Below, one piece after another: positions 32,241 through 36,374 of a DNA stretch of 36,374 nt. Source of the stretch: Pseudomonadota bacterium (GTDB lineage Bacteria > Pseudomonadota > Alphaproteobacteria > Acetobacterales > Acetobacteraceae); NCBI GenBank assembly GCA_021815825.1, contig JAKAZO010000025.1:1-36374 (forward strand), read 5' to 3'. Every line of letters starts with the position of its first letter. Within the stretch, counting starts at the first letter, position 1. Both the position numbers and the translations under genes were made by a program. The notes below the pieces were generated by a model. It saw only the letters and a program-made list of their open reading frames with translations, was not told the origin of the DNA and did not search any database.

Positions 32241-33964
32241 GGGATCGGCTGATCGAAGCGGTCTTTCTGGGCACGCTGCTCCTTCTCGCGCTCGTCATCA
32301 CCCGCTCTGGCAGCGCCTACCTGGCACAGACGCTCTTCAATGCCGGTCTCGCAATCCTGCTGGCCATCGGCTGGAACGTGATCGGCGGGTTTACCGGCTA
32401 CGTTTCCTTCGGCCAGGTCAGTTTCTTCGGAGTCGGAGCCTATGTCGCGGCCCTGGCGACGACGCGGCTGGCGCTGCCCTGGCCAATGGCGATTGCCGCG
32501 GCCGCTCTCGGCGCCATCATTCTCGCGCTTCCACTCGGCCTGATCATGCTGCGGCTCAGCGGTATCTTCTTCGCCCTCGGCATGTTCGGTCTCGCCCGCA
32601 TCCTGCAGATATCGGTCAGCGCGATGCGCGTCACCGGCGGACCGATGGGGATGTCCTTCGATGCCGCGGAGGATCCGCACATCTGTGCCGCCGTGATGCT
32701 GCTCGTCGCCGCTGCCGCGCTCGCTGCCACATGGCTGATGCTGCGCAGCCGGTTCGGGCTGCGGCTGCTGGCGATCCGCGACGATGCCGTCGCGGCGAGT
32801 GCCTCCGGGGTGCATGTCTGGTCGGTGAAGGTGCTCGCCTTCTGTCTCAGCGCCGCGCTCGCCGCGGTTGGCGGAGCGTTGTACGCGTGGAATCTCGGCT
32901 ATCTCGACCCGTCCAGCGCGTTCAACGGAACGATCGAGCTGCAGAGCGTGCTGATGGTCACCGCCGGCGGCATCGGCACGGTCTGGGGGCCGCTGGTTGG
33001 CGGCGCGACCATCTCGGTTCTCAGCACCTTTCTCTGGGCCCGGTTTCCGATGGAGCAGCAGATCGTGCTCGGGGGGCTCACCATACTGATCGCGGTGGCG
33101 ATGCCAGGCGGTGCGATGGCAGCGCTCGCGCGGCGTGGCGTACTGCGACGGACCCCGGTCTGGGCGCCGCCGCCAGCGGTCACTGCCGCGCCGGCGACGG
33201 CCCCGGCCATGCCCGACAAGCGCGCCCCAGTGCTGCGCTGCTTCAATCTCGGCATTCGCTTCGGTGGCGTGCTCGCCGTGAAAGCAGTGGATCTGGTCGC
33301 CTACCCGGCCGAGATGCTCGCGGTCATCGGCCCGAACGGCGCCGGCAAGAGCACGCTCTTCAACCTGATCTCGGCCTTCGCGCGCCCGGCGACGGGCCAT
33401 ATCGTTTTCGACGGCAAGCGCCTGCCCCCCCTTCGCCCCGAGCGGCTCGCCCGCTCCGGCATTGCCCGCACCTTCCAGACCAGCCGGCTGTTCGCGTCCC
33501 TCACCGTCTGGGAAACCGTCCTGCTCGCCGCCCTGTCGTTGCATCGGAACCGACGCCGAGCGCGGACCGAGGCGGCGCGCATCCTGGCCCAAGTGGGGCT
33601 GCTCGAGCAGTGGCGAGAGGTGCCCGAGACCCTGCCCCCTGGCCGCCAGCGCCTGCTGGAGATCGCCCGTGCGCTCGCCCTGCAACCCAAGGTGCTGCTG
33701 CTCGACGAGGCGATGGCGGGGATGTCGGCCGAGGAGATCGCGCGGGTCCACGCTGCACTCCGCCACGCAATGGCGGGCGGGTGCGCGGTGGTGGCGATCG
33801 AACATGTGCTGCCGGCGATCGCTCCGCTGGCTGCGCGGGTGCAGGTCCTCGATTTCGGCGTCACCATCGCCGAGGGGCATCCGCACGCCGTACTCAATGA
33901 TCCCGCGGTGATCACCGCCTATCTCGGGGTCGAGCTGGAGGACGCGGCCGATGTCGCCGCCTGA
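32237..33964 (+). CDS. Fused LivM permease-LivG ATPase of the same ABC importer
   Basis: A 575-residue fusion. Residues about 1-300 are a LivM permease ('NVIGGFTGYVSFGQVSFFGVGAYV' at about 48-71, 'GLRLLAIRDDAVAASASGV', 'GGIGTVWGPLVGG'). A Pro/Ala-rich linker ('WAPPPAVTAAPATAPAMPD', about 310-330) follows. Residues 335-575 are a LivG ATPase: Walker A 'GPNGAGKST', Walker B 'VLLLDEAMAGM' and switch His in 'AIEHVL'. The signature motif reads 'LPPGRQRLLEIARAL' rather than the usual LPYGxQR or LSGGQ, so Tyr is replaced by Pro. M-G fusions are known in this family. It overlaps livH by four bases and the next ATPase by 14. Confidence 0.93.
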   Translation: MRDRLIEAVFLGTLLLLALVITRSGSAYLAQTLFNAGLAILLAIGWNVIGGFTGYVSFGQVSFFGVGAYVAALATTRLALPWPMAIAAAALGAIILALPLGLIMLRLSGIFFALGMFGLARILQISVSAMRVTGGPMGMSFDAAEDPHICAAVMLLVAAAALAATWLMLRSRFGLRLLAIRDDAVAASASGVHVWSVKVLAFCLSAALAAVGGALYAWNLGYLDPSSAFNGTIELQSVLMVTAGGIGTVWGPLVGGATISVLSTFLWARFPMEQQIVLGGLTILIAVAMPGGAMAALARRGVLRRTPVWAPPPAVTAAPATAPAMPDKRAPVLRCFNLGIRFGGVLAVKAVDLVAYPAEMLAVIGPNGAGKSTLFNLISAFARPATGHIVFDGKRLPPLRPERLARSGIARTFQTSRLFASLTVWETVLLAALSLHRNRRRARTEAARILAQVGLLEQWREVPETLPPGRQRLLEIARALALQPKVLLLDEAMAGMSAEEIARVHAALRHAMAGGCAVVAIEHVLPAIAPLAARVQVLDFGVTIAEGHPHAVLNDPAVITAYLGVELEDAADVAA

Positions 33965-34712
33965 AGTGCTACGACTCGAAGGCGTCAGCGCGGGCTATGG
34001 TCGCGTGCCAGCGCTGCACGCGGTGGATCTCGCGCTCGGCCACGGCGAGACCCTGGCCATCATCGGCGCAAACGGCGCCGGCAAATCGACCCTGCTGCGT
34101 GCCATCATGGGAGAGATTCCACTGCTCGGCGGGCAGATCCGCTTCGCTGGCACGCGCCTCGACGGGTTCGATATCCACGCGCGCGCCCGGCTGGGCATCG
34201 GCTACGCACCGGAAGGGCGCCAACTCTTTCCGATGCTGAGCGTGGCCGACACGCTGGAGCTTGGCGCCGCGCGCGAACCGGCCTCCGTCCGTCGCGAACG
34301 GCGGAGCGAGATGTTCGCGATCTTCCCCAAGCTTCGGCCGCTGCGCGATACGCGCTGCGGCCTGCTCTCCGGCGGCGAGCAGCAAATGGTGGCGATCGCG
34401 CGCGCGCTGATGGGCCGCCCCAAGCTGCTGGTTCTAGATGAACCCTCGACGGGCCTGGCCCCGCGCGTCATCGCCGAGCTCTACGCGTCCCTCTCGCGCC
34501 TGCTGGACGGCGGCCTGGCGGTCCTGGTTGCCGAGCAGAATGCCCGCGCCGCCCTGCGGTTCGCGCGGCACGCGGCGGTCTGCGAGGATGGCCGCCTGAC
34601 CTTGCGCGGTCCGGCCAAGACCCTTGCCGAGGATCCGCGCGTCATCGCCGCCTATATCGGCATGCGCGACGCCACCATCTGGTCCGCAGCACCAGAAAGC
34701 GACGAAGCGTAG
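33951..34712 (+). CDS. LivF-type ABC transporter ATP-binding protein
   Basis: A 253-residue ATPase, partner of the LivG half of the fusion. Walker A is 'GANGAGKSTLLRA' (about 38-50), the LivF-type 'GIGYAPEGRQLFPMLSV' follows, the ABC signature is 'LLSGGEQQMVAIARAL' (about 139-154), Walker B is 'LLVLDEPSTGLAP', and the switch region reads 'VLVAEQNARAAL', with Gln rather than His as in most LivF proteins. Its start overlaps the end of the fusion gene by 14 bases, so expression is tightly coupled. It is the last gene of the rightward transporter operon, and a stem-loop follows. Confidence 0.95.
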   Translation: MSPPEVLRLEGVSAGYGRVPALHAVDLALGHGETLAIIGANGAGKSTLLRAIMGEIPLLGGQIRFAGTRLDGFDIHARARLGIGYAPEGRQLFPMLSVADTLELGAAREPASVRRERRSEMFAIFPKLRPLRDTRCGLLSGGEQQMVAIARALMGRPKLLVLDEPSTGLAPRVIAELYASLSRLLDGGLAVLVAEQNARAALRFARHAAVCEDGRLTLRGPAKTLAEDPRVIAAYIGMRDATIWSAAPESDEA

Positions 34713-34769
34713 GCCGCGGGAATACGGCCCTGAACGAAACGGCTGCCGGACCGACCATAGTGCCGAGGC

Positions 34770-34833
34770 CGATGCCCGCATCCCTCGGACCGCGTCCGCG
34801 CCGCTCCATGTCCGCGGGGATTTTCGGGCATCG
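34770..34833. terminator. Extended stem-loop between livF-type gene and sulfotransferase gene
   Basis: CGATGCCCG (34770-34778) pairs perfectly with CGGGCATCG (34825-34833), and inner ATCCC/GGGAT and CGGAC/GTCCG segments extend the stem. It lies between two convergent genes, as expected of a shared terminator, with TTTT in one internal bulge rather than after the stem. Confidence 0.45.
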
Positions 34834-34845
34834 CGCGCTCCGCCG

Positions 34846-36374
34846 TCACCTCGGCTGCGTTCGGGAGCGAAGAATCTCGTCGTCGGATGGCCCTAGCAAT
34901 TTCGCCAGTTCCGCGATCATGGGCGCCAGCTGCGCGGCATACGGCTTCCATCGGCCGAGCCCGCGCGCATTCACCGGTTCGCGCACCTGCTTGCGGCTTA
35001 CGGTGCGCACCGGCCCCTCCTGCTCGAAAAACCGCTCGCATGCCGGGTCGTACGGCAGCCCGACATAGTCCAGCACGCGTGCCAGCGTGCCCTGGAAATC
35101 CGCGACCCAGTCCACCAGCGACAGGCGCAGCGGCGGTGTTGGCAACGCCTCGTGCCAATGCGCCATCAGCCGCGCGTGCTGGGCCATATACCAGCCGAGA
35201 TCGCCGAGATCGTGCGCGTACGGGTGTTCGCCGTAGAAACGGTAGGTGAAGATCGAGAACCCGGTATCGCGCGGGTCGCGCACGCAATGGATGATCCGCG
35301 CGCGCGGCAGCATCGTGGTGATCAGGCCGAGATACAGCGCATTCGCCGGCATCTTGTCGACGATCCGCGCCGCCTCGGGCGCCAGCGCGTGCAGCTCCGC
35401 GAGGTAGCGGGTCGCCGCCGCGTCGAGCGCCTCGGTGTCGAGCGCGGCGACACGCTGCGCGCCCGCCGCGTCGTCCGCCCCCTTGCCCAGCGCGCTGAAC
35501 AGCCGGCCCAGTTCTGGACGCTCGCCCGCGGCGTGCGCCGCCGGATGTGCGCCGAGAATCTGCTCGGCGAGCGTGGTCCCCGACCGCGGCATGCCGACAA
35601 TGAACACCGGCGCGGGGTCACGGTTGGATGCGAGCGGCCCTTCGTGCAGCCGCGCGCGGGAGAAGCCGGTGATGGAGGCGTTGACGAAGCTCCGGAAATT
35701 GGCGCGCGCGAACGGCTGGAACCGCCGCAGCAGCGCGTGGCCGCTGACCCAGAATGCAAAGGCGCGCTGGCGCTCGCCCTGCTGCGACCAGAACTTGGCG
35801 AGGTCGAAATGCGCCATGATGCGGTTTTCCGGCAGCATGTCCGCCCCGTTGCGCCGCAGCGCCTCCTCCGTCTCCCGCGCAAGGGCGGTGGCGGCGGCGA
35901 TGTCGCCCTCGGCCTCCGCCAGCAGCACGCGCCGCCAGATCAGCATCGGCGCCAGCGGCGGCGGCGGCGTCCCGATCGCGTCCAGCACCGCGCGGGCGCG
36001 CGCGAGATCGCCGGTTGAGAACAGGGCAAGCGCCAGTTGCAACTGCCACGTCGTCGCGAGGGCGGGATCACCGGGCTGCTCGCTTTCCAGCAGCGCCAGC
36101 GCCTCGGCGTGGCGATCCTCCTGCAGCATGTCGCTCGCGAGGCTGAGCCGCGCGTCCACGCCCGCCGGCAGCCGCGCCACCTGCCGCAGGATCCGCTCCG
36201 CCTCCGCGCGTTCGCCGGTGAGACGCATGAACACGGCAAGATTGCCTGCCGCCTTGACATTGTCGGGATCGACCTGCAGCGCCGCGCACATCGAGGCCAT
36301 CGCTGCGTCCATCCGGCCGAGCCGGTATTCGGCGAGGCCGGCGTTGATCCAGCCATCGGCGAACTGGGGATTGA
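34846..36374 (-). CDS. TPR-sulfotransferase protein (partial, runs off the right edge)
   Basis: At least 509 residues are visible; the N terminus lies beyond the window. The coding frame continues past the first in-window ATG (36312) to the edge with 'FADGWINAGLAEYRLGR', a TPR unit, so that ATG is unlikely to be the true start. TPR-like helices fill the first half. The C-terminal half is a sulfotransferase (Sulfotransfer_3) domain: the 5'-phosphosulfate loop 'VFIVGMPRSGTTLAEQIL', the 3'-phosphate motif 'IHCVRDPRDTGFSIFTYRF', and 'VDKMPANALYLGLI'. It should transfer sulfate from PAPS to an unknown acceptor, such as a polysaccharide, lipid or protein Tyr. Its role here is unknown; it is convergent with the transporter operon. 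Confidence 0.92.
   Translation of the reverse strand, partial: NPQFADGWINAGLAEYRLGRMDAAMASMCAALQVDPDNVKAAGNLAVFMRLTGERAEAERILRQVARLPAGVDARLSLASDMLQEDRHAEALALLESEQPGDPALATTWQLQLALALFSTGDLARARAVLDAIGTPPPPLAPMLIWRRVLLAEAEGDIAAATALARETEEALRRNGADMLPENRIMAHFDLAKFWSQQGERQRAFAFWVSGHALLRRFQPFARANFRSFVNASITGFSRARLHEGPLASNRDPAPVFIVGMPRSGTTLAEQILGAHPAAHAAGERPELGRLFSALGKGADDAAGAQRVAALDTEALDAAATRYLAELHALAPEAARIVDKMPANALYLGLITTMLPRARIIHCVRDPRDTGFSIFTYRFYGEHPYAHDLGDLGWYMAQHARLMAHWHEALPTPPLRLSLVDWVADFQGTLARVLDYVGLPYDPACERFFEQEGPVRTVSRKQVREPVNARGLGRWKPYAAQLAPMIAELAKLLGPSDDEILRSRTQPR

Overview
The window is about 36 kb of GC-rich chromosomal DNA. Strong GC bias at third codon positions, the ribF-ileS-lspA order, a DUF2852 protein, a Hint_2 protein, and many alphaproteobacterial housekeeping types point to an alphaproteobacterium. 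Acetobacteraceae/Rhodospirillales is my best guess; this is inference from protein character, not from a 16S gene. I see no complete mobile element, CRISPR array or prophage.

Layout. (1) 0.3-6.2 kb: a VOC protein and nucleoside hydrolase pair; an Hsp20 gene with an FNR/FixK-type box at the expected distance upstream; a leftward TetR regulator and DUF2852 membrane protein; a 73-residue membrane protein; an AlkA-type DNA glycosylase; and glucose-6-phosphate dehydrogenase (zwf). (2) 6.2-8.9 kb: a DSF-synthase homologue (rpfF) with both catalytic glutamates and paired palindromes upstream, convergent with a translationally coupled ureidoglycolate lyase/ROK kinase pair. (3) 9.0-14.0 kb: a leftward block of a Hint-domain protein and two tandem paralogous Gly/Asn/Thr-rich beta-solenoid proteins, with a 917-bp gene-free stretch on its upstream side. 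(4) 14.9-18.8 kb: acuI and wrbA (divergent), a coupled lipoprotein/papain-like protein pair, and a methyltransferase. (5) 18.97-19.05 kb: a probable small RNA on the minus strand with its own promoter, an anti-Shine-Dalgarno loop and a U-tract terminator. (6) 19.3-24.2 kb: ribF, ileS-lspA and tRNA-Ala(GGC). (7) 24.3-34.7 kb: a catabolic locus. A leftward set (ThDP enzyme, cupin, 3-ketosteroid-dehydrogenase-like flavoprotein, ChrR-like double cupin) diverges from a rightward set (IclR regulator, then a complete LIV/HAAT-type ABC importer whose permease and ATPase are fused). (8) 34.8 kb to the right edge: a TPR-sulfotransferase that runs off the window.

The catabolic locus reads as an uptake-plus-degradation unit controlled by IclR for an unidentified, probably carboxylated cyclic or keto compound. 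The least explained parts are the small RNA, the Hint/beta-solenoid block, and the DSF synthase with no sensor beside it.
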